Under the pieces are notes generated by a model. That model saw only the letters and a program-made list of their open reading frames with translations. It was not told the DNA's origin and did not search any database. Shown piece after piece: positions 48,623 to 57,808 of a DNA stretch of 64,000 bases (the first letter of the stretch is position 1; the number at the start of each line of letters is the position of its first letter). The translations under genes and the position numbers were made by a program. Source of the stretch: Pseudomonas sp. StFLB209 (lineage in GTDB: Bacteria; Pseudomonadota; Gammaproteobacteria; Pseudomonadales; Pseudomonadaceae); the NCBI RefSeq assembly GCF_000829415.1, contig NZ_AP014637.1, positions 4,109,001 through 4,173,000 of the forward strand, read 5' to 3'.

Positions 48623-48901
48623 TCAACGGCTGTGGTAGGTCGGCAGGTCGAAGCGATGCTGACTTTGCAGCATGGAGATGGCTGGCAGCTCACTGGCCTG
48701 GGCGGCCAGGTCACGACGGATGGCGCTGATTACCCATTCCAGCTGGACCGGGGTATGAAGCTGAGCATAGGACACACAACGGCGGGTCACTTTGCCTTCT
48801 TGATCGCGTAGGGTCAGCAGTACACCGCCATCAGGACGAGCCTGGGTGCTGACGTTGTAGTCGGAGAATACAGAAGCGAATTTTTCCTGGATGAAAGTCA
48901 T
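48623..48901 (-). CDS. DUF3509 family protein
   Basis: A 92-residue protein that begins MTFIQEKFASVFSDYNV and has PDGGVLLTLRDQEG. This is the pattern of the Pseudomonas-limited DUF3509 family as I recall it. Function unknown, soluble and small. Confidence 0.85.
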   Translation of the reverse strand: MTFIQEKFASVFSDYNVSTQARPDGGVLLTLRDQEGKVTRRCVSYAQLHTPVQLEWVISAIRRDLAAQASELPAISMLQSQHRFDLPTYHSR

Positions 48902-49227
48902 GTCTGGCGGCTCCGTTGATCAGTATTAACAAACTTGACCAATGGATTGCAGTGTCTGTGCCAGTATTGAATTTAAATAAAGTGCTTATAAATCAACAGC
49001 TTATATTTTTCTGATTTTTCACTCTTCGTGCAAATTGCATGAATGGCCATCCTGGGCACTGCATTTTGCCAGTCGTAGTACCTTTGCAAGCGCGAATGGT
49101 TCCCTGCAAAACGTATTTTCTATCAGCGCCATAGAAGACACTGCTTTGACCCCAGGCGAACCCCCGGACAGACTGGCGGTCATTGTTTGCACAGTGTGTA
49201 AAGCCTGATTCTGCCAAGGAGTGATTC
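48902..49227. other. Intergenic region between divergent genes
   Basis: This 326-base gap between DUF3509 (-) and the ankyrin gene (+) is A+T-rich at 48960-49020. It should hold promoters for both. An open frame on the minus strand across it (48993-49322) overlaps the ankyrin start and looks spurious. No RNA gene is evident. Confidence 0.45.
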
Positions 49228-49752
49228 ATGACCAATGCCCACCGCAACCCGCCGCAGTTGATGACCGACGATGAGGCTGCCGAGTTTGCCGAGCAGGTGT
49301 TCGATGTTGCTCGCCAAGGCAATGCCTACATGCTTGAGCGTCTGCTGGAAAAAGGCCTGCCGGTCAATCTGCGTAATCACAAAGGCGACACTTTGCTGAT
49401 GTTGGCCTGTTACCACGGCCACCTGGCTGCCGTGCAGGTGCTGCTCAGGTTCAAGGCCGATCCGGAAATTCGTAATGACAACGGCCAGAGCCCGATTGCC
49501 GGGGCCGCCTTCAAGGGCGATCTGGCGGTTGTTCAGGCGCTGGTCGAGGCGGGGGCGCAAGTTGAAGGTGCCTCGGCCGACGGGCGTACCGCGTTGATGA
49601 TGGCAGCGATGTTCAACCGCACCGCGATGGTTGATTACCTGATCGCCAACGGCGCTGACCCACAAGCCCGCGATGCCCGCGGTGTCACCCCGCTGGGGGC
49701 GGCCCAGGCCATGGGTGCGACAGACACCGCCGAGCAATTGGCTCGTATCTGA
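49228..49752 (+). CDS. Ankyrin-repeat protein
   Basis: A 174-residue protein with about four ankyrin repeats (about residues 20-165), each with the G-x-TPL-like turn: GDTLLMLACYHGH, GQSPIAGAAFKGD, GRTALMMAAMFNR, GVTPLGAAQAMG. No signal peptide. Ankyrin proteins bind other proteins. The partner is unknown. AAGGAG lies 6 bases before the ATG. Confidence 0.9.
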   Translation: MTNAHRNPPQLMTDDEAAEFAEQVFDVARQGNAYMLERLLEKGLPVNLRNHKGDTLLMLACYHGHLAAVQVLLRFKADPEIRNDNGQSPIAGAAFKGDLAVVQALVEAGAQVEGASADGRTALMMAAMFNRTAMVDYLIANGADPQARDARGVTPLGAAQAMGATDTAEQLARI

Positions 49753-49826
49753 GCGCATTTGATAGAGGCGTGCCGGATTTCCCGCTATCCTGCGCGCCTC
49801 TTACGCTTGCCCAAGGATCTGCGCCA

Positions 49827-50351
49827 ATGAACGCTGCACTCGTCGAACTCATCAGTAAAATCAGCTCCGGCTGCATGGGCGAGCAGGACATCCAGCGCAT
49901 CGCCGATGAAGCGGCCCAGGCTTACGCCGATGCCGATGGCTTTCTGGCCGCCAATCCCGACATCAATTATGACGATACCTTTCCAATTGCGCTGGGAGAG
50001 TGGGTGGTGGTGGGCAGCCTGCCCGATACCGTGCTGTTCCAGGCCGATAACTACATGGACCTGTTCAGCCAGATCACTGCGTCCTTTGGTCCGGGCGTCG
50101 CTTTCAATATCAAGCCTAAACAACTGGCCAAAACCGAGCCACTGACGGCACTCAACCGTATTCAGGTGCAGTTGAGCAGCATGAACAAAGAGGCGGGTGG
50201 CTATGTACTGATGGACTTCAGCCAGCCACTGGACGATGAATTGCAGGCGGTGCTGGTGTATGGCTGTGACGAGCAGCGGGTGCTGGAACTGGCCGCCGAG
50301 CTGGGTATTCATGCCGCGCCCGCTCTGAAGGCGCTGCGCGGCGAGGCCTGA
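49827..50351 (+). CDS. Hypothetical protein
   Basis: A 174-residue acidic, soluble protein that I do not recognise. It has no signal peptide or membrane helix. AAGGA precedes ATG 49827 by 8 bases. It follows the ankyrin gene by 74 bases and ends one base from the convergent ZIP gene. Codon use looks like that of a core gene. Confidence 0.75.
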   Translation: MNAALVELISKISSGCMGEQDIQRIADEAAQAYADADGFLAANPDINYDDTFPIALGEWVVVGSLPDTVLFQADNYMDLFSQITASFGPGVAFNIKPKQLAKTEPLTALNRIQVQLSSMNKEAGGYVLMDFSQPLDDELQAVLVYGCDEQRVLELAAELGIHAAPALKALRGEA

Positions 50352-50352
50352 T

Positions 50353-51279
50353 TCAGCCCAGTGCGGTATCGAGGAACATCATTACCGCAAAGCCGCCCAT
50401 CAGGCCCAGTGTGGCAGAGGTCTGGTGGCCGTTGCGATGGGTTTCCGGAATCACTTCATGGGACACCACGAACAGCATCGCGCCAGCGGCCAGACCCAGG
50501 CTCAGCGGGTAGGCGATGGCGAAGCCGCTGGAGATGCCCAGGCCCACCACTGACCCCAGTGGTTCCATCAGACCGGAGCCGATCGCCACCAACATCGCCT
50601 TCAGCGCAGAAAGCCCGGTTGAGCGCAGCGCCAAGGCCACGGCCAGCCCCTCCGGAATGTCCTGAATGGCAATGGCGCTGGTCAGCGGCAAGCCGACATT
50701 CATGTCGCCGCCGGCAAAGCTCACGCCAATGGCCATGCCTTCGGGCAGGTTGTGCAGGGTAATTGCCAGAACGAACAGCCAGACCCGGTTGATGCGTTCT
50801 GCAGCCGGGCCTTGCCGGCCCACGCTCTCGTGCTCGTGCGGGGTAAACTTGTCCAGGCCCAGCATAAGCAGCACCCCGAGCCCCAGCCCGCAGACCACCG
50901 TGGTCGCTGCCAGAGGCCCGCTACCGGTGATTTCCCGGGCCGCTGCAAGGCCTGGCAGGATCAGCGAAAAAGAGCTGGCCGCCAGCATCATCCCGGCGGC
51001 AAAGCCGAGCATGATGTCTTGGGTGCGCTGGCTGATGTCGCGCAGTAACACCGCCGCGATAGCGCCCAATGCCGTGGCTGCGAAGCCGGCGCTGCCGCCG
51101 AGCAGGGCGTGCTCAAGGTTAATCTTGTTGGCGCCCTGAAAGGCGTTGTAAAGACTGGCGATGCCCAGGCCCAGGATCATCAGCAGGGCCAGGAAAAACC
51201 CCAGGCTCAGCAGCGGCGAAGACTGGAACTGAGCGATCCAGGTAGAGCGTAGCGAGCGCAATGGCGCAGATGTAGGCAT
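50353..51279 (-). CDS. ZIP-family metal transporter
   Basis: A 308-residue membrane transporter with about eight helices. The metal-site motifs are LHNLPEGMAIG and IQDIPEGLAVAL; a His-containing loop (TPHEHE) lies between helices. It probably imports Zn2+ or Fe2+ into the cytoplasm. It resembles the GufA/ZIP subgroup. Confidence 0.9.
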   Translation of the reverse strand: MPTSAPLRSLRSTWIAQFQSSPLLSLGFFLALLMILGLGIASLYNAFQGANKINLEHALLGGSAGFAATALGAIAAVLLRDISQRTQDIMLGFAAGMMLAASSFSLILPGLAAAREITGSGPLAATTVVCGLGLGVLLMLGLDKFTPHEHESVGRQGPAAERINRVWLFVLAITLHNLPEGMAIGVSFAGGDMNVGLPLTSAIAIQDIPEGLAVALALRSTGLSALKAMLVAIGSGLMEPLGSVVGLGISSGFAIAYPLSLGLAAGAMLFVVSHEVIPETHRNGHQTSATLGLMGGFAVMMFLDTALG

Positions 51280-51424
51280 GAAAACGGCACCTTAATAGGG
51301 AAGCAACGGCGGCTATCTGGATGTCCGAGCCTGCAGGTGGCAGGTTGGTTCAATGCAAACTTTTTCTCGCGCAGCGGTCTGCTGGCGTACAACCTGTACC
51401 AATAAATGCTTTGGAGCAATATCG

Positions 51425-51616
51425 GTGGGATCGACTTTCAACAGCCTGATCGGCTTGATTATTCTGGCCCTGGATATCTGGGCCATTCTGCAAGTACTTA
51501 AAAGTGGCAGCGAGGCGGGTATCAAGGTGTTGTGGATCCTGCTCATCGCACTGCTGCCAGTGCTGGGGTTGATCATCTGGGCCCTTGCCGGGCCGCGCGG
51601 CGACCTGCGTGTCTGA
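51425..51616 (+). CDS. Small PLDc_N-type membrane protein
   Basis: A 63-residue protein with two hydrophobic helices (about 6-24 and 34-52), ending LIIWALAGPRGD. It matches the PLD-nuclease N-terminal (PLDc_N) family, which occurs alone or fused to cardiolipin synthases. Here it is alone. The start is GTG 51425 with GGAG 8 bases upstream; the frame extends to 51353 without support. Confidence 0.75.
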   Translation: MGSTFNSLIGLIILALDIWAILQVLKSGSEAGIKVLWILLIALLPVLGLIIWALAGPRGDLRV

Positions 51617-51877
51617 GCGATTATCAGGCCTGGCGCGGCTGGGTGTGGGCGGTCTGATCCGGCAGACCGCCTGTTTATCTTCACATTGTTCGTAACTGAC
51701 TGTAAGCCCACACAATTTTCACATTGCGTGGCTCATGATGCGCGGCGATCATTGACCGCCGTCGCAGTGCGTCGGCAGCACACCATGGATGGGGCGGTGC
51801 GCACTTGAGCCTGATGAGCATTGCACCCCTCTGTGGTCTGTAACAATTCCAACCCTGAATCCTTCGGATCTCCCTTT

Positions 51878-53965
51878 ATGGCCAAATCGGACGCCCAGAG
51901 TCGGCATGCCTTGTCCCGGCTGCCTGACCCAACGCTGAAACATCATCTGCTTTATACACTGCTTAGCGGGCTGACCCTGATGGTCATGTACACGCTGCTG
52001 CGCATTGCACTGCTGGTGTATAACCGCGAGATGATCGGCGATACGCCGATATCGACCTTCGTCGAGGCGTTGATCAATGGCATGCGCTTTGACTTGCGTC
52101 TGACCATCTATTTGCTGATTCCGCTGTTCTTCTCGGTGTTCAGCGTGCGGGCGATGCGTGCACGGGGCTTTTTCCGTTTCTGGCTGACCCTGGTCGGCAG
52201 TATCACGCTGTTCCTGGGCCTGATGGAAATGGACTTCTATCGCGAGTTCCACCAGCGCCTCAATGGTCTGGTGTTCCAGTACGTCAAAGAAGATCCGAAA
52301 ACTGTACTGAGCATGCTCTGGTACGGCTTCCCTGTGGTTCGCTACCTGTTGGCCTGGGCGCTGGTCACCTGGCTGTTGAGCCTGGTATTCAAAGGTTTCG
52401 ATCGTCTGGCCCGGCCTGCGCAGGGCGTGACTGCCAGCCGCGGTTTTTCTGGTGCCGTCGCCCCTTGGTACATGCGCGCCAGCGTGTTCGTGGTCATCCT
52501 GCTGGTGGCTGTGGTCGCCGCCCGTGGCACCTTGCGTCAAGGCCCGCCACTGCGCTGGGGCGATGCCTACACAACCGATTCGAACTTCGCCAACCAGTTG
52601 GGCCTTAATGGCACCCTGACCCTGATTGCAGCAGGCAAGAGCCGGTTCTCGGAGGACCGCGACAATATCTGGAAAGCCACCCTGCCACAGGATCAGGCCC
52701 AACAGACCGTGCGTGACATGCTGTTGACTGCCAACGACCAGTTGGTCGAGCCGGACATCGCTGCCGTGCGCCGTGACTTCAACCCGCCGGCGCAGAACAC
52801 GCTGCCAATTCGCAACGTGGTGGTCATCCTGCTTGAGAGCTTCGCCGGTCACTCGGTGGGTGCCTTGGGCAGCCAGGCGAACATTACGCCGTACTTCGAC
52901 AAGCTGGCCGAAGAGGGTCTGCTGTTCGATCACTTCTTCTCCAACGGCACGCATACCCATCAGGGCATGTTCGCGACCATGGCCTGTTTCCCGAACCTGC
53001 CGGGCTTCGAATACCTGATGCAAGAACCTGAAGGCAGCCACAAGTTGTCCGGCCTGCCGCAGTTGCTCAGTACCGGTCGCGATTACGACGACGTCTACGT
53101 CTATAACGGCGATTTCGCCTGGGACAACCAGTCGGGCTTTTTCAGCAATCAGGGCATGACCAACTTTGTCGGTCGCAATGACTTCGTCAACCCGGTGTTC
53201 TCCGATCCGACCTGGGGTGTGTCCGACCAGGACATGTTCGACCGTGGTGCTGAAGAGCTCAAAGCCCGTCAGGGCCAGGGCAAGCCGTTCTATGCCTTGC
53301 TGCAGAGTCTGTCCAACCATACGCCGTATGCCTTGCCCAAGGATTTGCCGGTCGAGCGGGTTACCGGCTACGGCTCGATGGACGAGCATCTGACGGCGAT
53401 GCGTTACTCTGACTGGGCGCTGGGGCAGTTCTTCGAGAAGGCCAAGAAAGAGCCTTACTACAACGAGACCCTGTTCGTGGTGCTGGGCGACCATGGCTTT
53501 GGCAACAACCGCCAACTGACCGAAATGGACCTGGGCCGCTTCAACGTGCCGTTGTTGTTGATCGCACCGGGTATTCAGGACAAGTTCGGCAAGCGCAGCA
53601 GCATCGTCGGCACTCAAGTGGACGTGGTGCCGACCATCATGGGCCGTCTGGGTGGCAAGACCCGTCATCAATGCTGGGGGCGTGACCTGCTGAACCTGCC
53701 CGAGGGTGATCAGGGCTTTGGCGTGATCAAGCCGTCTGGCAGTGAGCAGGTGGTGGCCATTCTCAGTGGCAATCACATCCTGATCGAGCCGGTAGACATG
53801 CCTGCGAAGGTTCTCAAGTACACCTTGGGCACTACACCGTCGGCCGAAGTGATCGAAAATGCGGCGCAGACTGAAGAACTCAAGCAAAAACTTGAAAGCT
53901 TCCTGCAAACCGCGACCAAGAGCCTGCTGGACAACACCGCAGGCGTAGAGGCCAGCAAGAACTGA
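51878..53965 (+). CDS. LTA-synthase-like sulfatase/phosphoglycerol transferase
   Basis: A 695-residue inner-membrane enzyme. About five N-terminal helices (25-215) precede a periplasmic alkaline-phosphatase-type domain. Metal and nucleophile residues lie in VILLESFAGHS (Glu), FSNGTHTHQGMF (Thr) and VLGDHGFG (Asp-His). Gram-negative members of this family transfer phosphoglycerol or phosphoethanolamine, or cut phospholipids; the exact role is not visible. It ends in a strong terminator. Confidence 0.88.
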   Translation: MAKSDAQSRHALSRLPDPTLKHHLLYTLLSGLTLMVMYTLLRIALLVYNREMIGDTPISTFVEALINGMRFDLRLTIYLLIPLFFSVFSVRAMRARGFFRFWLTLVGSITLFLGLMEMDFYREFHQRLNGLVFQYVKEDPKTVLSMLWYGFPVVRYLLAWALVTWLLSLVFKGFDRLARPAQGVTASRGFSGAVAPWYMRASVFVVILLVAVVAARGTLRQGPPLRWGDAYTTDSNFANQLGLNGTLTLIAAGKSRFSEDRDNIWKATLPQDQAQQTVRDMLLTANDQLVEPDIAAVRRDFNPPAQNTLPIRNVVVILLESFAGHSVGALGSQANITPYFDKLAEEGLLFDHFFSNGTHTHQGMFATMACFPNLPGFEYLMQEPEGSHKLSGLPQLLSTGRDYDDVYVYNGDFAWDNQSGFFSNQGMTNFVGRNDFVNPVFSDPTWGVSDQDMFDRGAEELKARQGQGKPFYALLQSLSNHTPYALPKDLPVERVTGYGSMDEHLTAMRYSDWALGQFFEKAKKEPYYNETLFVVLGDHGFGNNRQLTEMDLGRFNVPLLLIAPGIQDKFGKRSSIVGTQVDVVPTIMGRLGGKTRHQCWGRDLLNLPEGDQGFGVIKPSGSEQVVAILSGNHILIEPVDMPAKVLKYTLGTTPSAEVIENAAQTEELKQKLESFLQTATKSLLDNTAGVEASKN

Positions 53966-53972
53966 GCAGCAT

Positions 53973-54000
53973 GAAAAAGGCCCCCTCCGGGGCCTTTTTT
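53973..54000 (+). terminator. Terminator of the sulfatase gene
   Basis: The stem GGCCCC/GGGGCC is flanked by A5 and T6, starting 8 bases past the stop at 53965. Confidence 0.92.
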
Positions 54001-54174
54001 CTGCCGGTGTAAAAACCGCCGACATGCAGATTCCCGTTTGCTTGGGCGTCACCCAAGTGTCTGCCCGACCTTGCCGCCGTCTGGTAAAAAACACCCTGTA
54101 TCAGGCTGAACAAACCGCCTCACGGACCGGTCAAGATCACGTAAGCCGATTGTCCGGCTGTTGCGGAGGTACTG

Positions 54175-54411
54175 ATGAAACTGTGGGCCGTTTCGTATCT
54201 GGATAAGGATGGCGTGCAACAACGCCTGGAGATTGATTCGCAGCAGTGCCCTACACATGAGGAGGCTGCCCGTCTGCTGCGCCCGAAACTGTTCCCGGTA
54301 GCCGGTGAGCTCGATCTCAATGATCTGGAGGGGCGAGCGTCAGAGCCGACGGTGAAGACGCTCAGAGAGCAGAACAGCGTGCAGATCCTTTCGATTACAG
54401 AGCTTTCCTGA
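54175..54411 (+). CDS. Small hypothetical protein
   Basis: A 78-residue soluble protein that begins MKLWAVSYLDKDG. GGAGG lies 5 bases before the ATG. I do not recognise a family. It stands alone between the sulfatase terminator and rraB, in normal codon use. Confidence 0.68.
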   Translation: MKLWAVSYLDKDGVQQRLEIDSQQCPTHEEAARLLRPKLFPVAGELDLNDLEGRASEPTVKTLREQNSVQILSITELS

Positions 54412-54659
54412 GCGACCATGCTCTGCCAACCGCTTGGCAGGTGCTCAGGCTAAGGCTACTCTGCAAACGGGGCCGCCAGAGGGCGTACGTAAAGTCGCTG
54501 AACAGCCACTTGAGTGCATCGTCTGACGGACTCTTCCCGGCGGGTGTCCGGCCCTTTGCAGGCCGACTTCACCCAGCTCCATGCTTGATCGCCAGGCTGG
54601 CGGCACGGCCGCACAGCCAGCGTTGAAACTCTATCTATCGTTGCATAGGAGGATGTTTC

Positions 54660-54998
54660 ATGAGCACAGCCCACCCTGAAGACATCAGCACTCACGTGCT
54701 GCGTTGCATGAAAGAGGGCGGTTTTGATTTTGCCCGGATTCATCCCATTGAGTTCTACGCCATCTTTCCCGACGAAAAACGCGCTCGCCAGGCCGCGCAA
54801 AAATTTCGCGGCGAATCGCTGAACGCTCAGGTCAACGAGCGCGATGACGGTGCCTGGCATTTACAGGTCAGCAAAATGATGTACGCCACTTACCACGGGA
54901 TCGGGGACTTTGAGCAAGACCTGCAGTCTGCGATTTCCCCGCTTGACGGGGAGGTTGAAGGCTGGGGAGTCAAACATGAACTCAGACGCTTGAACTGA
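54660..54998 (+). CDS. rraB: RraB-like ribonuclease E inhibitor
   Basis: A 112-residue acidic protein of the RraB fold. The family pattern includes the HPIEFYAIFPDEKRARQAA helix-strand and a C-terminal LDGEVEGWGVK. RraB binds RNase E and alters its RNA targets. A perfect AGGAGG lies before the ATG. A terminator follows. Confidence 0.78.
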   Translation: MSTAHPEDISTHVLRCMKEGGFDFARIHPIEFYAIFPDEKRARQAAQKFRGESLNAQVNERDDGAWHLQVSKMMYATYHGIGDFEQDLQSAISPLDGEVEGWGVKHELRRLN

Positions 54999-55015
54999 AC
55001 AGCAGATTCACCCTT

Positions 55016-55053
55016 GACGGCCCGGCGGGAACATTGCTCCCGCCGGGCCGTTT
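55016..55053 (+). terminator. Terminator after rraB
   Basis: A 15-bp stem (ACGGCCCGGCGGGA with its complement, loop near ACATTGC) is followed by TTTGCGTTGT, starting 18 bases past the rraB stop. Confidence 0.75.
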
Positions 55054-55091
55054 GCGTTGTAAAGAGCGGGATTGATGTGCAACAGGCAGGC

Positions 55092-55250
55092 AAAAAAAAG
55101 CCACTGAAAACAGTGGCCATAACGGGAATCGGGTTGACGGATGAGTGGTAGAAGGCGCTTGATGAGTGACGCCTTGCAGGTGGTGGCTTCCGTTGATGTG
55201 AGCGATTGTGGCGAACTAATGGCAAGGCTGGAAATCAACTCGTTCTATAG
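55092..55250 (-). ncRNA. Candidate small RNA with intrinsic terminator
   Basis: On the minus strand a perfect GCCACTG/CAGTGGC hairpin followed by T8 (55092-55117) has no gene ahead of it. The roughly 130 bases upstream (to about 55250) lack a convincing ORF; a frame on this strand runs through the terminator. The arrangement suits a trans-acting small RNA in the rraB to ATP-grasp gap. The promoter is not clear and I cannot name the RNA. Confidence 0.33.
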
Positions 55251-55426
55251 CGCCTATAGTTTTGATGCATGGTTTTGAGGCGTGGGCGATAAAAGTGGGC
55301 GCAATTTTGCACAAGGAGGGTGCGCGGTGGGCGTTGCGTAAAAATAACTTATTGAAAAATAAAGATTTATGCCGGTGGCACGAGGCTTGCGAAGGCCTTG
55401 GCGTCCTGGGTGACAAGGAGTTCGGC

Positions 55427-56836
55427 ATGATCCGCAACTTTTACGATGAGATGTACGATGCTGGCGGGCAGGTTCGCCCGCATTACCGGGAGTTTGCCCG
55501 GTGGTTGGGAAATACGCCGCCTGAGCTGTTGGCTCAGCGGCGTCGCGAGGCCGATCTGCTGTTTCATCGTGCCGGAATTACCTTCACGCTCTATGGCGAC
55601 GAGCAGGGCACCGAGAGGTTGATTCCTTTCGATACCATCCCGCGCAGCATTCCGGCCACTGAGTGGCGGATTGTCGAGCGCGGCTGTATTCAGCGAGTCA
55701 AAGCGCTGAACATGTTTCTGGCCGACCTGTATCACGAGCAACGGATCATCAAGGCCGGGATCGTGCCTGCCGAACAGGTACTTGCCAATGAGCAGTACCA
55801 GTTGGCAATGCAGGGGTTGAACCTGCACCGCGATCTGTATTCGCATATTTCCGGCGTGGACCTGGTGCGCGACAGTGACGGCACTTATTACGTGCTCGAA
55901 GACAACCTGCGCACCCCCAGCGGTGTGAGCTACATGCTCGAAGACCGCAAGATGATGATGCGCCTGTTTCCCGAGCTGTTTGCGGCGCAGCGCATCGCGC
56001 CGATCGATCATTACCCGAACCTGTTGCTCGATACCCTGAAAAGTGCCAGCCCGCTGGATAACCCCAGAGTCGTCGTGCTGACGCCGGGGCGCTTCAACAG
56101 CGCATTTTTCGAGCATGCGTTCCTGGCGCGGGAAATGGGCGTCGAGCTGGTAGAGGGGGCTGACCTGTTCGTGCGTGATGACCGGGTCTATATGCGCACC
56201 ACTTCCGGTCCGCGGCCGGTCGACGTGATCTACCGACGTCTGGACGATGCATTTCTCGACCCGCTGGCGTTCAGGCCTGATTCGGTGCTGGGTGTTCCGG
56301 GCCTGCTGGCAGCCTACCGCAGCGGCAACGTGGTGCTGGCGAACGCGGTGGGTACCGGCGTTGCCGATGACAAGTCGGTTTACCCGTATGTGACCGACAT
56401 GATCCGCTTCTATCTTGATGAAGAGCCGATCCTGATGAACGTGCCAACCTGGCAGTGCCGCAAGCCTGAGGAGTTGTCTCACGTGCTGGCCAATCTGAAA
56501 GATCTGGTGGTCAAGGAAACCCAAGGCTCCGGCGGCTACGGCATGCTGGTCGGCCCGGCGGCAACGGCAGCCGAGATCGAAGCCTTCCGGGCCCGCCTGA
56601 TTGCCCGGCCACATGCGTATATCGCCCAACCCACCCTGTCCCTGTCGACCTGTCCGACTTTCGTCGAGAACGGCATCGCCCCGCGACACATTGATCTGCG
56701 CCCCTTTGTCTTGTCTGGCCGCGAAACTCGCGTAGTGCCCGGCGGGCTCACCCGTGTGGCCCTGCGTGAAGGCTCGCTGGTGGTGAACTCGTCTCAGGGC
56801 GGCGGAACCAAGGACACCTGGGTGGTCGAGGATTAA
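55427..56836 (+). CDS. Circularly permuted ATP-grasp protein (type 2)
   Basis: A 469-residue protein with the CP_ATPgrasp (DUF404/407) signatures: RIVERGCIQRVKALNMF, YYVLEDNLRTPSGVSYM and VVKETQGSGGYGMLVGP. Such proteins are predicted peptide or amide ligases. It is first of three coupled genes with the alpha-E and transglutaminase-like proteins. AAGGAG precedes ATG 55427; the longer frame to 55262 lacks a ribosome site. Confidence 0.93.
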   Translation: MIRNFYDEMYDAGGQVRPHYREFARWLGNTPPELLAQRRREADLLFHRAGITFTLYGDEQGTERLIPFDTIPRSIPATEWRIVERGCIQRVKALNMFLADLYHEQRIIKAGIVPAEQVLANEQYQLAMQGLNLHRDLYSHISGVDLVRDSDGTYYVLEDNLRTPSGVSYMLEDRKMMMRLFPELFAAQRIAPIDHYPNLLLDTLKSASPLDNPRVVVLTPGRFNSAFFEHAFLAREMGVELVEGADLFVRDDRVYMRTTSGPRPVDVIYRRLDDAFLDPLAFRPDSVLGVPGLLAAYRSGNVVLANAVGTGVADDKSVYPYVTDMIRFYLDEEPILMNVPTWQCRKPEELSHVLANLKDLVVKETQGSGGYGMLVGPAATAAEIEAFRARLIARPHAYIAQPTLSLSTCPTFVENGIAPRHIDLRPFVLSGRETRVVPGGLTRVALREGSLVVNSSQGGGTKDTWVVED

Positions 56837-56848
56837 GGATGCCTGCCT

Positions 56849-57808
56849 ATGTTGAGTAGAACTGCCTCTGATCTGTTCTGGATGTCACGTTACCTGGAGC
56901 GGGTTGAAAACCTCGCACGGATGCTTGATGTCAGTTACTCGTTGTCATTGATGCCCCAGGACGGGCGTGGTGACGGCCTGGATGAAATCGCCATGCCGCT
57001 GTTGATCACCGGCACCCTGGATGCCTATCGAGAGCGTCATGGCGAACGGCATGCCGAACGCATGCTGCACTTCTTTGCTCTGGATGCCAGCAACCCGGCC
57101 AGTATCTACAGTTGCCTGGGTGCCGCACGGGCCTGTGCCCACGCGGTACGCGGGCGAATTACCGCTGATATGTGGGAGAACATCAACTCCACCTGGCTGG
57201 AAATCCGCGACATCGCCCAGCAGGGCCTGAACCGCTATGGCATGAGCCGCTTTTGCGAGTGGGTCAGGGAGCGTGCCCATCTGTTTCGCGGTGCAACCTA
57301 CGGCACCATCATGCGCAACGATGCCTTCAGCTTCATTCGCCTGGGGACATTCATCGAGCGTGCCGACAACACTCTGCGCATGCTCGATGCGCGCTACGAG
57401 ATGCTCGAGCTGCGTGGTTCGCATGTGAAAGCGGCGGCTGACAGCTCTGCTGCCGGCTATTACCAATGGAGTGCGTTGCTGCGTGCCTTGTCGTGCTTCG
57501 AGGCCTACACCGAGCTCTATCGCGAGGCGCCTGGAGCCCGGCATGTGGCCGAGTTGCTGTTGTTGCGCGCCGATACGCCACGTTCATTGCTGGCGTGCCT
57601 GGAAGAACTCGATGAAGTGCTTAGCAGCCTGCCCGGCATCAACGGGCGGCCCGCCCAGCGCATGGCCGCCGAGCTGCATGCGCGGTTGCGTTTCACCGGC
57701 ATTGATGAGGTTCTGGAAGCAGGGCTGCATGCATGGTTGAACGACTTCATCCCTCTGGTCGCCGATCTGGGCGATGCGATCCACACTTCCTATCTGGAGG
57801 CTGCATGA
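56849..57808 (+). CDS. Alpha-E domain protein (DUF403)
   Basis: A 319-residue all-helical protein that begins LSRTASDLFWMSRYLERVENLAR, the alpha-E signature; a second copy-like FIRLGTFIERADNTLRMLD is near residue 160. The family always travels with the circularly permuted ATP-grasp and a transglutaminase. Its ATGA overlap with the next gene shows coupling. Confidence 0.92.
   Translation: MLSRTASDLFWMSRYLERVENLARMLDVSYSLSLMPQDGRGDGLDEIAMPLLITGTLDAYRERHGERHAERMLHFFALDASNPASIYSCLGAARACAHAVRGRITADMWENINSTWLEIRDIAQQGLNRYGMSRFCEWVRERAHLFRGATYGTIMRNDAFSFIRLGTFIERADNTLRMLDARYEMLELRGSHVKAAADSSAAGYYQWSALLRALSCFEAYTELYREAPGARHVAELLLLRADTPRSLLACLEELDEVLSSLPGINGRPAQRMAAELHARLRFTGIDEVLEAGLHAWLNDFIPLVADLGDAIHTSYLEAA

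Noticed and set aside
48993..49322. A 109-residue minus frame before the ankyrin gene
   Set aside because: It overlaps the ankyrin start, has odd composition, no ribosome site and no known family.
51749..54094. A 781-residue open frame on the minus strand
   Set aside because: It lies antisense to the LTA-synthase-like gene, has shadow composition rich in His, Gln and Arg, and no family match. The plus-strand gene has all catalytic motifs.
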